NCBI GenBank assembly: GCA_027605045.1 | Contig: JAQFWX010000035.1 | Coordinates: forward strand, 310,001-374,000 | Direction of reading: 5' to 3' | From: Phallus indusiatus | Taxonomy: Eukaryota > Basidiomycota > Agaricomycetes > Phallales > Phallaceae | DNA length: 64,000 nt | In this document: piece after piece, positions 51,087 to 63,262 of the stretch | How the letters are laid out: every line of letters starts with the position of its first letter | How positions within the stretch are numbered: the first letter of the stretch is position 1 | The notes under the pieces: model-generated | Databases searched by the model: none | Seen by the model: the letters and a program-made list of their open reading frames with translations, nothing else | What the model was told of the DNA's origin: nothing | Program-made: the position numbers and the translations under genes

Positions 51087-53457
51087 CTGTCAAGCGAAAA
51101 CTTCCTATAAAAAGACACCTGGACTATTAGAGCTAACAGGCACTCATTTACAATGGTCTCAAGATGGGAAGCAGGGTCCCGTCTTGAGAATACCGTACAT
51201 CCAGGCTTCATGTTTGTTCTATCCGTTTTACATATGTGAAGCATTCATATAATAACAAGCTTAACGTTCCTCATTCTAGCTTTGTTTTGCAGTAAAGAAG
51301 GTGCAGCACAAGTTCGTCTAAAAGTCGTCGTCACTGGAGATGAGCAAGGACACAATTTTACGTTCTTGGCCCCAGGCCCCACCGCGCTCGAAGAGCGCGA
51401 AGTCTTTAAAAGAGAACTAAGTACTATAATGAGTCGTAATCGTGCAGCCTTAGAAGCTACAACTAGTCATCTCGGTTCCCCTGGACCGTTTCCTGGCACT
51501 CCGACTGCTTATCCTCATGGTCCCCAACCATCTCCTGGTTCAACTCCTGGCCCACGAACTCCTATTCCAATTGCCTCTCCCGGAAATGTGGAGGATTTTC
51601 ATTACCGCAAAAACATTCTCCTTAAGCACCCTGATTTAGCTGCTCTTCATTCAGAATTAGTATTTGGTGGCCAAATTACCGAGGCCGAATTTTGGGAAGG
51701 ACGAGAAGTAAAGGCCCATTTTGTATCCCTTTCTTAATTCTTTTCTAATACTGAGAAAATAATAAAAGCATCTTATTCTTGCTGAAGCCTCTATTGAACG
51801 TCAGAAACGAGGAAAACAGGGAAAAATGGTCGATCCCCGCCCCACGGATGCCAACGGTGAAAGGAAGATAACCGTAACCCCTCAATTGGTGCATGATATA
51901 TTTGAAGAGCACCCTGTGGTAGCGAAAGCTTACAGCGAAAACGTCCCCAATGAAGTAGGTACCTTCCTCTCTGGAAACATCAATATGCTTTAACCCCTCT
52001 GGCCTCGTTAGCTCACGGAAGGGGAGTTCTGGAAACGTTATTTCCAGTCAAAGTTGTTTGACAGTCATCGCGCGTCTATTCGATCGAGTGCGACCCAAAA
52101 TTTCGTTCGCGAAGACCCGATATTTGATAAATATCTGGAAAAAGAAGATGACGGTGAGTGAGGACGTTATGTTTTATCTGTGTTCCTCCAACTTTCTTGC
52201 AATTCGCTCATATTCAACTGAAGGGATTGAACCGCGTCATCGACAGAATGTTCGTGTAGATTTATTAATGGACTTGGAAGCAACGGAAGAAGACCATCCT
52301 GAGGTTTGTAAAATCAGTAAAATTGTTTCACCGTCGCGCCTTGAGATGCTTGCTTCCAGACAGGGAATGAAAAAGATGTAACTATGCAGCATGGAAAACA
52401 GCGGGGAACAATACAGTTGATACGGCGGTTCAATAAACACTCAGAACGATTGTTAAATTCAGCATTGTATGTTTTCTCTTAATTTGAGTTGTCATATGCG
52501 AGCCTTTTTTTAGAGGGGAACTACCTCCGGCAAAAAAACGTCGCGTAGATGAAACGGCAGATAAAACTGTATGTGCAGACTTCAATGGAATTAACTGTAC
52601 TTTTGAACAGTCATTTGAAGGACTACACAGCCATTGACATCGAAGATCTGCACGATCCTGACGCGCCTTCTATGATTACGCTGGAAATGAAGGACAGGCA
52701 AAGGTACTTTCAGGGCACGTTATCTGACGGGCATGTCAATGGTGCCAACGATAAACCTGTATGTTATACTGCATTTATATGAAAGCTTTTTTTTAAGACT
52801 TTTCAGTTGGATCTCGGTCAAGTGGTAGAGACAACCAGGAAGAGTTTACAAGATTGGAAGACTTCTTTAGCCTCGGTATGTTGTAAAACTATATTGTATA
52901 TTTGGTTACTATTTCTAATCCATTCCACGAATAGATAAAATTGGATGCGAAATCAGCCATTCCTGCCGTCGCCGCGATGACTCAACAAGTCAACCAACGA
53001 CAGGAAATGAAAAAGAAAACCCGTAAGAATGCATGATTCCGAATTTGATCAAAGCGGATTTGACAACAACCGCTTAGATGATGTTCCCGAGTCGTTATTG
53101 AAACAAATGGAAACTTGTCAAACAGCTGGGAATGAATTTTTACGGCAGTTCTGGAGCGCGGTTTATCCATCTGCCTTTGAAGTTCAGAGTCAATCGGCTA
53201 CACCCGCTGTATACAGGGAAGCAAAAGCCGATAGAATGGTGGAGTATATCGCGCGGACTCCGGCCAAAGTCGAAGCTCTAGTACAGGAGGCACGAGCATC
53301 TGGGGTGGATCCTGGACGGGTTCAATCGGTATTTCATTAATTGGTTATGTTCTAGATTTCATTATTTTGACGTCAAGTTTAGGCACTTCAGCCACTTCTC
53401 GACGCTGTCCAAAGGGCCATCAACCTTCACCATGCGCGTCGTACAATTTCTCGATGA
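51070..53457 (+). CDS. TFB1: TFB1/p62, core subunit of transcription factor TFIIH
   Basis: TFIIH core subunit that contacts XPD and XPC through its N-terminal PH domain, in transcription initiation and nucleotide excision repair. The start at 51070 gives MASGIICQAKTSYKKTPGLL, then ELTGTHLQWSQDGKQGPVLR and KEGAAQVRLKVVVTGDEQGH (PH domain), with a Pro/Gly-rich linker, the BSD-type segments AEFWEGRE and NELTEGEFWKRYFQSKLFDS, EPRHRQNVRVDLLMDLEATE, and the C-terminal NEFLRQFWSAVYP, KVEALVQEARASGVDPGRVQ and LLDAVQRAINLHHARRTISR. About eleven introns are present. All blocks join in frame with GT-AG sites. Confidence 0.92.
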
Positions 53458-53708
53458 TACTCCCACTGCAGTACACGTGTGACCATCATTTTGAAGAAAA
53501 AAAATTGATATTTATTCCACAAGCCATACGACATTACTAGCTTCAAAGCTCTTTGCACCCACATTCAACCATTCAGTCAATTCGCAGGAAATCAAACGCA
53601 CAGACGGAGGACGGCCGAGTAGACCGAGTCTCCACGACCATCAAACAATAGATAATACATACGCACAGTTATATTTACATCCATATATAAATTAAACCAA
53701 TATTATAA

Positions 53709-56552
53709 TTATCCAAATCCGGGAGGCGGATACTTCGCTGATGTAGTACCAGAAGACATTGCACATTCATATAATGTGAATACCACTAACAGGTGTAAAC
53801 CACAGGCATACACAATAAATGCATTTCTAGAACGTCGGTTCCCTAAAATATGCCTGGTTAATACCAGGGTACCCCGTTCAATTGGATTTAGGGCTTGGAC
53901 GGCTCGGGCTGCCTCCTGTGAAAAGCGTAAATAAAGTTTTTCTTCGTTCCGCGAGGGAAAGGACGAATTGCTTACCCGTCCTCTGAAGATCTCAAAGGGG
54001 TTCATGCTTTCTTCGTAGCGAGAACGGTATTTATTCAGTTCATCAGGTTTAGTAGACGGACCGGCTCCTAAAGAGTTTAATGTCGATGAACCGGTTTTAG
54101 ATTCGTCGCGGTATGATTGCATATAGCGAACTTTTTCATATAATTTGAGATTATCGGATTGTAGTGTCTTGATCTCGACCCGTAAATCAGATATTGTTTG
54201 AAATTGCTTACGCAATTCCTTTATACGCCCTAAGTTGGATATTGGAAATCACAAAAAGACGAGGAACCATACCTCCTCTAGCTCAGCATTACGTTGTCGG
54301 AAGCGATCACGTTGACTAGTTACTATAGGTAAAATAGAGGTATCCGCGCTTGATGTGAAAGGTATTGGAGAACTCCTAGCATTGTTGTCCTAATACAAAC
54401 TAAGCCTAAGCTCATGTACGATATTTTAATTTTTTTGAGGCAAACCTTTATGCCACCAATATTTATCTTTGCCAGTCCATCCGCGACGGAGGATGTTTCC
54501 GACTGGTCAGCACTCTTCTTAGTCGAGGCGTTGACATTAATTTGAAGAAGATCAGTTTCCAGCTTTTCATTTAGAGATGTCTGCTTCTCTAACTCCGCTT
54601 TGGTCCACGACAAGTCTTCCGTCGTCGATCGAAGGGATGCTTCGAGTTCACCATGCAGGATCTACAAAGGTTGAGGTCATAGGTAACGCAAGCTGAAAAA
54701 AAAAAGAATAACATACACGAATTTTAGTCAGTTCCTCTTGCAATCGCTTATTTTTAGATACCAGCAATACTTCCAACGATTTTCCATGCTGAGAATTAGC
54801 TTTATCAGCATTAGGGTCAGGGAGATGTAGTCCGACATTTGACGGATCTTCTGCGTCATCTCCATTGGCAAATTCCACATACTTATTGAAATTCAGCTTG
54901 GTTTAAGCGAAAGGGACAAAGCTTTTTAACCTTCATTATCTCTAATTCACGTTTGATCTCATCATAATCGCTGTACGTCCGTAGCTTATGCTTGAGACTT
55001 TCAACTTCAGTGATCTGGGATTGATCATCAATATACAAAAACAGGATAGAGAAAATGAAGATCTTACATGCGAATTGGTTTCCTTCGTAGCTTCATCCAA
55101 CTTCCGCTGGAAAGATGATTCAATCTCCTGAGTTGTTTGTTTTTGTGCATCAAGTGCCTTAGATAATCTAGTGCATTCTGCCTCTGCCTCCGACAGTTGG
55201 GCTTCTAGAGAACGAACACTGCCAAAAACGTAAACACGATTAAGGAATGAAAGACAGAAGAGGATGTGAGTGTGAGCTTACCGATCATTTGTATCATTTC
55301 CACTTTTGACAGCCTCGATCTCTGCACGAAGCATTTCCTTTGAAAAAGAATGAACACACATAATATTTAAGTCTGAACCAGTCATACATTTCGACGTTCC
55401 ACTGCAGCAACACGACTGTTGGCTCGCTCTAAATCGGCGACCAAGAAATCCATTTCGGCAAGCTTGGCAGCTGTTTCTTGATCTAAAACAGCAAGGTGCT
55501 TAGCGAGTGAATTCATGAGGGTGCAACTAATTCACCTTGTCGCTGGCTGTGAGTTAGAAGTTTCGCTTGTGTTGATTCGTTAGAGGACTGCAGGTCCTTG
55601 AGCTGGTTTTTAATAAGTGAGACTTGTCGTTGCAAGTCTCTCTCGCTGCATTTAATGAGCGTGGATACGAGCACGAAAGTAATGAATGAAACCAACCGTT
55701 CTTCGTAATTAATGAGCTTCTCATCATAAATCGCATGTAGTTCGTTCTCTTTTTGGGTTATCTTCTCTTGAATCAAATCTTCCATCTTGTGTGCGGTTCA
55801 GCATAACAGCGTATAAATTGAAAGAGTTAGCATGATGACCTTATTCTCTAATTGGTCAACCTTGACTTGAAGTTTGGCCTTTGTCGATTCTACAGAGGTC
55901 AATTCACTTGTTCGTCGACGGAGTTCCGCATTTTCTTCACGTAGTCGTTGTACCTCCAACTCCAAGGTAATGGACTCGTTTACTTTCACAGTTTGGTCCT
56001 AAACGTAAATATCAGAAAATGCTGTGGTTTTACGCAGTGCGAAGTAACTAACGACTGCTGCCTCAAGTAACGGATATGGATCTGGTGCTTCTGCCAGAGC
56101 TTTATAAACATTCAAGAAAGCATTTTCGGAGCTCTTGCACCGCTTAGTTAAAGAGTCGATTTCTGTTTGATAAGCTATTGAAAATAGTCAAAGTTTAAGA
56201 GTGACCCGCTTGAGATACTATGGTATTCCAGGTCGCACCTTTGAGGAGTCCTTTGAATGCATTAAGCTTTTCTTCGTCGGGGAGTTTCCTAAAGTCTTGT
56301 GAAAATCTAGTGATGAAGAGATTCAACATTGCGAGGACGTGCCTTTAGTCCGGTCTGCAAGGGCTTTGCGGCCGACCACACTCTCCCTTTGGTTCTCAAC
56401 GACTTCGACTCCTTGCGCATCAAGTGTCTTCTGCAACTCTATCAAGTTAATCTCTGTGACTAGGCGTCAAATTTACACAGCCAACGCGATGAATATGAGT
56501 ATTGACCTTTCCATGTTGTTAATGCCGAAGAAAAATTATTCTGTTGAGCCAT
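53709..56552 (-). CDS. COY1: CASP/Coy1, Golgi tail-anchored coiled-coil protein
   Basis: Golgi membrane golgin (CUX1-derived CASP; yeast Coy1), active in intra-Golgi retrograde traffic. The start at 56552 gives MAQQNNFSSALTTWK, joined to TEINLIELQKTLDAQGVEVV and ENQRESVVGRKALADRT, the CASP N-terminal block, then KLPDEEKLNAFKGLL and about 450 residues of coiled coil across many exons. The C-terminus reads NPFEIFRGR, EAARAVQALNPIERGTLVLT, RHILGNRRSRNAFIVYACGL and HLLVVFTLYECAM, a single membrane anchor with the CASP Tyr/Cys motif, ending KYPPPGFG. In the exon before EAARAV the frame continues past the intron donor, but splicing is required by homology. It lies 248 bp below the caleosin fusion on the same strand. 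Confidence 0.9.
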
Positions 56553-56799
56553 GGAGTCAAAGCATGTCACTGGTAAACGCTTTGAGCGCCGGCATCAGGT
56601 CCGTTTTACGCGCTCTCGGCATGCTATTTTGTTCGCTGTGTTGATATGCGGAAAGAATGCTATAGACCAACGAAACTATGCTAAAATTATTATCAACTAT
56701 TTTTACATAGTGAGTACAATCTCCTCTCAGATTCATCCTGTGATTCCTAGCATCAATGGCTACGGAGACCACTTTGATTCTGGAATAATGTCCAATGGT

Positions 56800-58748
56800 T
56801 CAAAATAAGGGGGATAATCGCGTTCTGGGTGAATAAGCAGGATGCTGCAGTGAGCGAGGGGTATTCAAGTTACATACCGTGAAAACGAGACCGATTTCCT
56901 CAGGTTTACTATCATGCTCCAAACCAAGGTGTGGTTGGAATGGCCACGTCGTTCCCCATTCAAACAGAAAGAGGAGTATCTGGAATCCCTGAGGGCTCGT
57001 CAACCATACTTTGCTGTTACTTCCTGTAAGTGTCGAGCTTTGCATATTATTTTACGTTCATAAACTTCTAACCTTGAAATCTAACGAAACCCATGAAGAA
57101 AACTAGGACAAAACCGAGTAGCATTTTAAAGGCTTACCTCCCGGGCCGGTCTGTAATGAATCTAGCGCGTTCAAAGGTTCCCCAGTTGCGACCTTGGATT
57201 GTTCGACTCATGTTCTTAACCTGTATTGGAAGAGATAAATTGAATCTTGGAAACAGACTATCGCTCGTTGGATAAGAAAACATGACGTGGAAATTATACG
57301 CGGCCAGTCGTGCCACAAAGCCAGTCAGACCTAACAATGTTAATCCTCGTACTGTATCGTTATAGTGGACTACGCCATCTCCATCGGGATCAAACAAAGT
57401 TTGGTACTAAATTCAAATTAGTCTTTGAATTACGACAAGGTGTGCTTACCTTTTCTGCAGTTGAGATCTTATTTTTTGTCAACTCATACGTTTTCGTAAT
57501 CGCTGCCGCTGACAAACCGTTGATCGTGTATAGTCCTTTCGATTTACTGATACGGTAAAGGTCCTCCAGCAATTCTAGTCCAGCCCGGACAGGTTCGAAT
57601 CTCCCGATTAATCTAGCATTTACTACGTCGATCGCTCCAGACACCAACGTAGTCATTGTAGGATCGTCAAGACGGTTCGAAGGCGTGATGTCTGTCGCTC
57701 CACCGAAAATATGGTTTTCTGTGCATGCAGACACGATGTGCAAAAGGGCCTTGTTCACAGTTGGTGTAATAGACTGTTCTTGGTGTTTCACAATCTGGTC
57801 GTTGATTTTGTCGACACTTCCGGTAATAACATCCCCGGTTCCTGCGACTTGTTGGAATATAGTCTTGCCTGTTTGAAGTATTGCGCCCTCTAGGTTCTTT
57901 TCTACCACCGGCGCCTTCAGCTGAAAGACAGACGCGACCGTTTCTTCCGCATTGATCATAGCGTCAATGCCGTTTATCAAGCTGCTTTTGGCCCCTGTAT
58001 TGGTAATAGCTTGATCTATAAGATCGGCTCCACGCTGAGCGACTTCATCAGCAGCCTTCTGGGCCAATGGTTCAAGAATAGGTGCTGCCAAACTCAGTGC
58101 CGCTTCAGCCCCGCTTCCTTTCATTGCAGCCTTCAGTGCGATTTTTGCACCACTCTCCAGAATAAAGCTGGCTACGCCGTGTCCTCCGTTGTCCTCCATT
58201 TCCTTTACTTCTTTAGCCGCCGCTATCACGTCTGAGGTTGCAGAGGCTACCGCCATGACGGCTCCCGCACCTGAGGCAGTCAGAATTGCAGACACCCCGA
58301 TTTCAAATGCTTTCTTCCCGAGCTCTTGTACATGTTCATCTTTAAGTATAGCGGACACGTCACCATTCTTCACGGCCTTGGTGACTGCGATAACCTCATT
58401 GACGGTTCCCAGAGTCTTTCCGATACCAGTTTGATCTAGTGCCTCGCTAATTTTGTTCAGTGGACTGTTTTCAAGTATAGCGCTTTTGGATTCTGAGTGG
58501 GAAGCGGAACCAAGAAGTAGTTCACCGGTCGTTCCAAGTATTCCACCACCCTGTGTACCCATTATCCTTCCAGCAACGAGTGAAAGGTTCTCCTTAACTA
58601 TGGGGTTCTTTGCGGTAGAATCACAGATTGGTGTGTTTTCCATGATTTTTCCAGCGATTTGTAACACTTCGCCCCCGAGTTCACTGACTCCTTTGCCTCC
58701 AGCAAATTTGTTTCCTTGCTTTGAACATAATCCATTCTCTGCCATCAC
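56800..58748 (-). CDS. Caleosin-domain protein with a long unrecognised N-terminal domain
   Basis: The start at 58748 opens a 433-codon first exon (57450-58748): Ala/Gly/Val-rich, helix-like, with a hydrophobic stretch VSAILTASGAGAVMAVASA and amphipathic segments, no family recognised. A 43-nt intron joins STAEK to YQTLFDPDGDGVVHYNDTVR, the caleosin EF-hand; then LTLLGLTGFVARLAAYNFHV, MFSYPTS (proline-knot region), LPIQVKNMSRTIQGRNWGT, ARFITDRPG and, after two small introns, SPQGFQILLFLFEWGTTW. This is the order of lipid-droplet caleosin/peroxygenase. The segment NMSRTIQGRNWG replaces the family's NIHKAKHGSDSG-like block, so both its histidines are missing. The last exon is uncertain: the open frame stops at 56800, but a further intron to a slightly later stop is possible. 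Confidence 0.72.
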
Positions 58749-58923
58749 CGTTTTCTGTGTGATCAGTCATGACTTTTAGTCAGGGGTATTAAAACACTCT
58801 CTTACAGCTTCTTCCAAAACCTCAAGTCCCTCACGAACGAACGAACGATTACATTTATGTGGGTCAGGGGCACAAAAACCCATTGACGTGTCCGTACTAT
58901 CAGATCCGTCTACGGTAATCAGT

Positions 58924-59420
58924 TTATTGGGTGAAAGAATATATAAAGGACGCACTAGGGCTATTCGGATGCAAACTTTGACGTTCGTGCGGTAAAGTGC
59001 CGCTCGCTTCTGACGTTTTTTGATCTAGATTGTTTTTTTCGTTGGGCCTTGTCTTTGCATATGCAATAGCACCGAACATACCGGGCAGATTGTTTTGGAG
59101 TCGTGATGTGCATGTAGAGGCTTCGGTTGAAGCTGTTGCCATGATTTGAAGCACTGAAGTCGCTGGTGTGACTATAGACGCATACATCTCAAGCCAGGTA
59201 TCAGTGTTCTGCCTTATAAACTCGGGCCGGAGGCTGCCTTTGAGAGGCTGAAGACTCGCCTCGGGAATAAACGTTGGACTGGTGGAATTGGTCGTGATTC
59301 GGAAAAGCCTCTACTCTGGTACCATGCACTGCTTGGAAGCCTCGAGTAGTTTTGTGGTGCCTCGTATGAATTCTTCCCCCGCGTCGGTGAGTCCAAGTAG
59401 CTGCTCGAAATTGTTTATTC
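58924..59420 (-). pseudogene. Broken or partial ORF upstream of the caleosin fusion
   Basis: One minus-strand frame reads NFEQLLGLTDAGEEFIRGTT, KLLEASKQCMVPE, an in-frame TAG (59311-59313), then RLFRITTNSTSPTFIPEASL, RPEFIRQNTDTWLEMYASIV and on to a stop at 58924. The text before and after the TAG is coherent and similar in style, as if it once formed a single exon of about 160 codons. There is no ATG or clear acceptor at the left border, so the 5' exon is missing. It is either a decayed gene, a gene with a splice I could not find, or a single base error. The family is not recognised. The region after the TAG can also start at MYASIV (59187). Confidence 0.4.
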
Positions 59421-59841
59421 AATCGAGATTTGAATGATAGGGTGCTTGTTTCTTTTCAGGACGGCAGTTCGAGCCTCCTAGAGCTTTAGGCAAGGAAGGG
59501 GGGCGAGCAATAATGTATATACTGTGAACAACCATTATATACAGTGTGCATGTATATAAACTCGGCGACTCCCTAATACCAAGCGGTGGGCTGAAAGTGA
59601 ATTGTATCTATCTCACACATTGTACATATCAATTGAAGTATATAATACATACATCCTGGGCCGCAGAATCGGGCGAGCCGCGATCTATCATCTTTCCGAC
59701 CCTGGGTCTCATCACGTGATGTGATTATTTAGCCATGTTACATAATCCATAAGCGGGCGTCGATCAAGTCGGATGTCCGCTGGAGGGCATTTTCTATTCT
59801 TGGCGTCTGTGCACTTGGTCTCTTTGGTTTCTTCTCATCCC
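59421..59841. promoter_or_regulatory. Likely promoter of the homeodomain gene
   Basis: This 420-bp stretch contains a TATAAA element near 59555 (GTATATAAACTCGG), a palindromic ATCACGTGAT at 59713-59722 (an E-box type CACGTG) and pyrimidine-rich sequence just before the ATG. No coding exon was seen. Confidence 0.4.
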
Positions 59842-62800
59842 ATGTCCTCATACCCCCTCCCTCGTTTCTTTCCTTCACAGCCGTCTTCATCTTCGTCTTC
59901 GTCGACAGCCGCTCCTTCCCTGCGTAATCCGTACCAAATGAACTACCACCATGCTCACCAACCTCCGATGTATTACCCTTTTTCTCCGCCATTCGATGGT
60001 TCTGTGAATCTAAATAATCCATACATCTACGATCCTACGCATGTCAAACATCGCCGACGGACGACCCCTGAGCAGCTCAAGGTGCTTGAGGAAACCTTCA
60101 AAACTGATCCCAAACCAAATCCTAGTCTTCGTAAACGGCTTTCCTTGGAGCTAGGCATGACCCCGAGGGTGCTCCAGGTACTTGCTCATTCACCTGCTGT
60201 CTCATTTCATGTGAAGCTCATCTTTTCTGCCTGTGTACTAGGTGTGGTTCCAAAATAGGTAGACACAAATAACCTTTCTTCCCCTCCCCCTCTCCCGCAA
60301 CAAAAAATATCTCAGTTACTGATTGATTTTCCGGCTAGGCGGATGAAGGTCAAGCGACTCGTCAAAAAGCACAGTTCCTCGACAGATCAATCATTACCGG
60401 AGTCTGCCACTAATGATTTTCCCAACGGACAGCAACAGTCGGAAGATTCTCCTTCATCGACACCGCCGTCGAATACAACGGCCATAGCAACTGGTTCAGA
60501 CGCCAGCACAGCCTCCGCTTCCGCTTCCGTCTCAACACCAATCCCTACACCTCCCTCGGGTTCATCATCTTCATCACCAGCTCCTTCACCATCGTCTCCA
60601 CTACCTCACCCTGATCTTAGCCGTCGACGATCCTCCTTACCTCTTACAGTCGGATTCAATTCTGCCTCCAATCATCATGCTTCGTTCCTCAATTTTCATC
60701 AACAGCAACAGCATCAATTGCTCGATCACTATTCACATCACGGCATGCCATGGAATCACACTGTTGGCGATAACAATACCAGCGAGAACGCGATACATCA
60801 TAATGTTATGCCCAGTTTTTCTGCAGATGGGAATGTCCCGGCATTCGACCCTCTCACGGACCCACTCCTTTTCCGTCGTCGTTCATTCACCGCCACCTCA
60901 CTTCATCGTCTTGAATCCCATCCGTTTGCCCCACTCGTTGCTGCTGGTAATGGGGTGGCTCTTCCCTTGCCCACGCGTCGGAGTCAAAGTCCTTTCCTCC
61001 TTCCCTCGGAAGCTTCTTCCACTTCATCTGCCCACCCTCAACGCCATGTAGATACCCGTGCTTCCGTATCTTCGCCTGGGCCTTCCTCTTTGGATAATGC
61101 ATCCGGATCTTCAGCCGCTGTTTCATTCCTGTCTGATACTCCTTCGACTCTCCCAGAAACCGCTGTCACCCCAACTGACGTAGACACCCCAGACAAATCG
61201 ACCAAAGATGGGTTTCTGCCATCTTCAGGGTCTGATAACTCGAGGAATCTTAATGGTCAAGGCATACCCCATAAACATAACGGAGCCTCTCACAAGCCAT
61301 CTCCTGTCAACGGAGACAAGATTCTTGAATCAGGAGTTGTTCGGAGCGCCGATTCAACAGAAAACAATATGGATGGACTGGGAGGAACAACAGGGGCTGT
61401 CCTTGGTTCTTCTAGCCACTCAGAAGGAATTCACCAGCATGACTGCCATGATGGCCTCGCGAGATCAACAATGCCCATTCAGCAACCACCCTTGTTCCTT
61501 CAACGACCACAGTCAACATCTCAAGTTCGGCCATTCATCGGACATCATCACTCGTCTTCAACACCCCCGCAGGTTTTCACAAATAGGGCCTCACAAGGAT
61601 ATAATTTAGCAAGCGTCTCCGGTGGCGTCTCATCTCATGCGACACAGTTCTCTCATCCTACCGCAAGTGTACCGATGGGGGTTGTACAACAGGGATTCAG
61701 AAGCCCCTCGTTCCATATCGTTCCCAACTCTGATAACTATCAAGCTCATTATAACCGTCAGATACTCGTTGGTCAAGGTATGAATATTGGGTACGGGACC
61801 CATCCATTGAACGCACGGCGATTGCATCATACGTCAGCCTCCATAGAGCAGCAGCAACAGTTCTTGAATATGCCAAATCGTGGTAACATGCATATGGGCA
61901 CACGCTCGATGTCTTCCGCTCCTGTCCTTGATTATCCGCCCCGTCACAACACAGGCATTGCTGTACATGGTCCCCAGTCCTATCAGTATCCTCATCACTC
62001 TTCACTTTCGCTTACCCAGTTCCATGAGTCGGAGGACATACCTCCATCTCACCCACCATATGCCTTTCCACCGCGTCCACTGGGTGATTTACTTCCTGGT
62101 CCGTTACCGGATTCGGACTATTCGTTTGGTACCGCAACGTCTTCGAGCGCGGACACGGACAGCGAAATGCGCGAAAAACAAAACGAGGTACGGGACGATA
62201 AACAGCTTCATGCCTCTTGGGACGCCACCGAAGTCAGCAGCGGTGTCGACACATTAAACCACATGCGTAGCACTACAGAGTCTTCCAATGCGAACGCCTA
62301 CGACGGCGTTGAAAGAGGATACCAAACTCGTTTTGGAAGCTTAGCTAGCGTGATGAGCTTGCCTAGTGTTCCTAGCGTGAGTGAAGGGAGCGGCGCTACA
62401 GCTGATTATGAACTAGACTGGGAATTGGAAGGTCTAAGGGGAGCTACAGATGGGCGCCGAGGCAGCTGGTAAGCGTTTGTGTGATAGATGGTTTTGTGCT
62501 ACTATTAACGTTTTTTCTAACTATTACAGCACGGGTCAAGTCGCCGAGTTATTCTCAAATCTGGAAGTAGGTAGCCGTCGAGGCAGTGAGGAGTCGATTC
62601 ATTCTCTACAATCAGCTCACTCGCTCAATACACCTGACGGTTTGCCTCATCATGACATTCACATTCACCCTCGCGACCCCAATGAAACTCGAGAGCTATC
62701 TTACGCAGTTCCCGACGTCCCTTTCTGCAGCGACCGCGGGCCTCACGAGAATAGAAATAAAACTGAAGCTGTGGTTGACACAATTGTATGCGGAAATGAT

Positions 62801-63262
62801 TATTCTAACAAAAAGGACGATTGCGAACACGATGAAGACCGGAGAAAAACGCCATCTGCTCAGCCAGAGATGGGGATAAATACCACCCCAGATGCGTCCA
62901 GAACCTCATTTCAGCACTCTCAGAACATGAATGTCTCCGGCAGCAAGGGCGTACACGGAGACCCGTACTCGCAGGTTCAGTCAACATATTACCCTCCTGT
63001 ATCCAACTTTTATAGTACTGGGATCGGATATGCTACCAACGAATTTTCCGATGTCACCGTTCATACCTCGATGGGAATGGGTATGAATCTCAACGTGGGC
63101 ATAGGTCTCGGAGAGGAATTCCAATACCAGGGTGCTGGAGTTGATTATATACCTGAAGAAGTAGACAGATTCCGGACGAATACCGACGATAACATGCTTG
63201 GCGTGGAAGGTTATACAGCGATGGCTGCTATGAATGAAGGATCCTACGATGAAATATACTGA
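59842..63262 (+). CDS. Homeodomain transcription factor
   Basis: The start chosen at 59842 gives MSSYPLPRFFPSQPSSSSSS; an upstream ATG at 59773 adds a hydrophobic stretch unlike the rest. The homeodomain spans three exons: VKHRRRTTPEQLKVLEETFK, TDPKPNPSLRKRLSLELGMT, PRVLQ, the 17-nt micro-exon 60242-60258 (VWFQNR), then RMKVKRLVKKHSSSTDQS. WFQNRR and the three-helix spacing are complete. A Ser/Pro/His/Gln-rich tail of about 900 residues follows, with one further intron (62468-62529) joining RGS to CTGQVAELFSNLEVGS. Agaricomycete homeodomain factors such as Hom1/Hom2 control fruiting-body development; I cannot say which this is. It is not adjacent to typical mating-type genes. Confidence 0.82.

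Noticed and set aside
57588..57605. GGTTCGAATC resembling a tRNA B box
   Set aside because: It lies within the open caleosin-fusion exon and no A box or cloverleaf could be folded around it.
59773..60258. Use of ATG 59773 as the start of the homeodomain protein
   Set aside because: The added 23 residues are hydrophobic and unlike the Ser/Pro-rich start that follows; 59842 is preferred but not proven.
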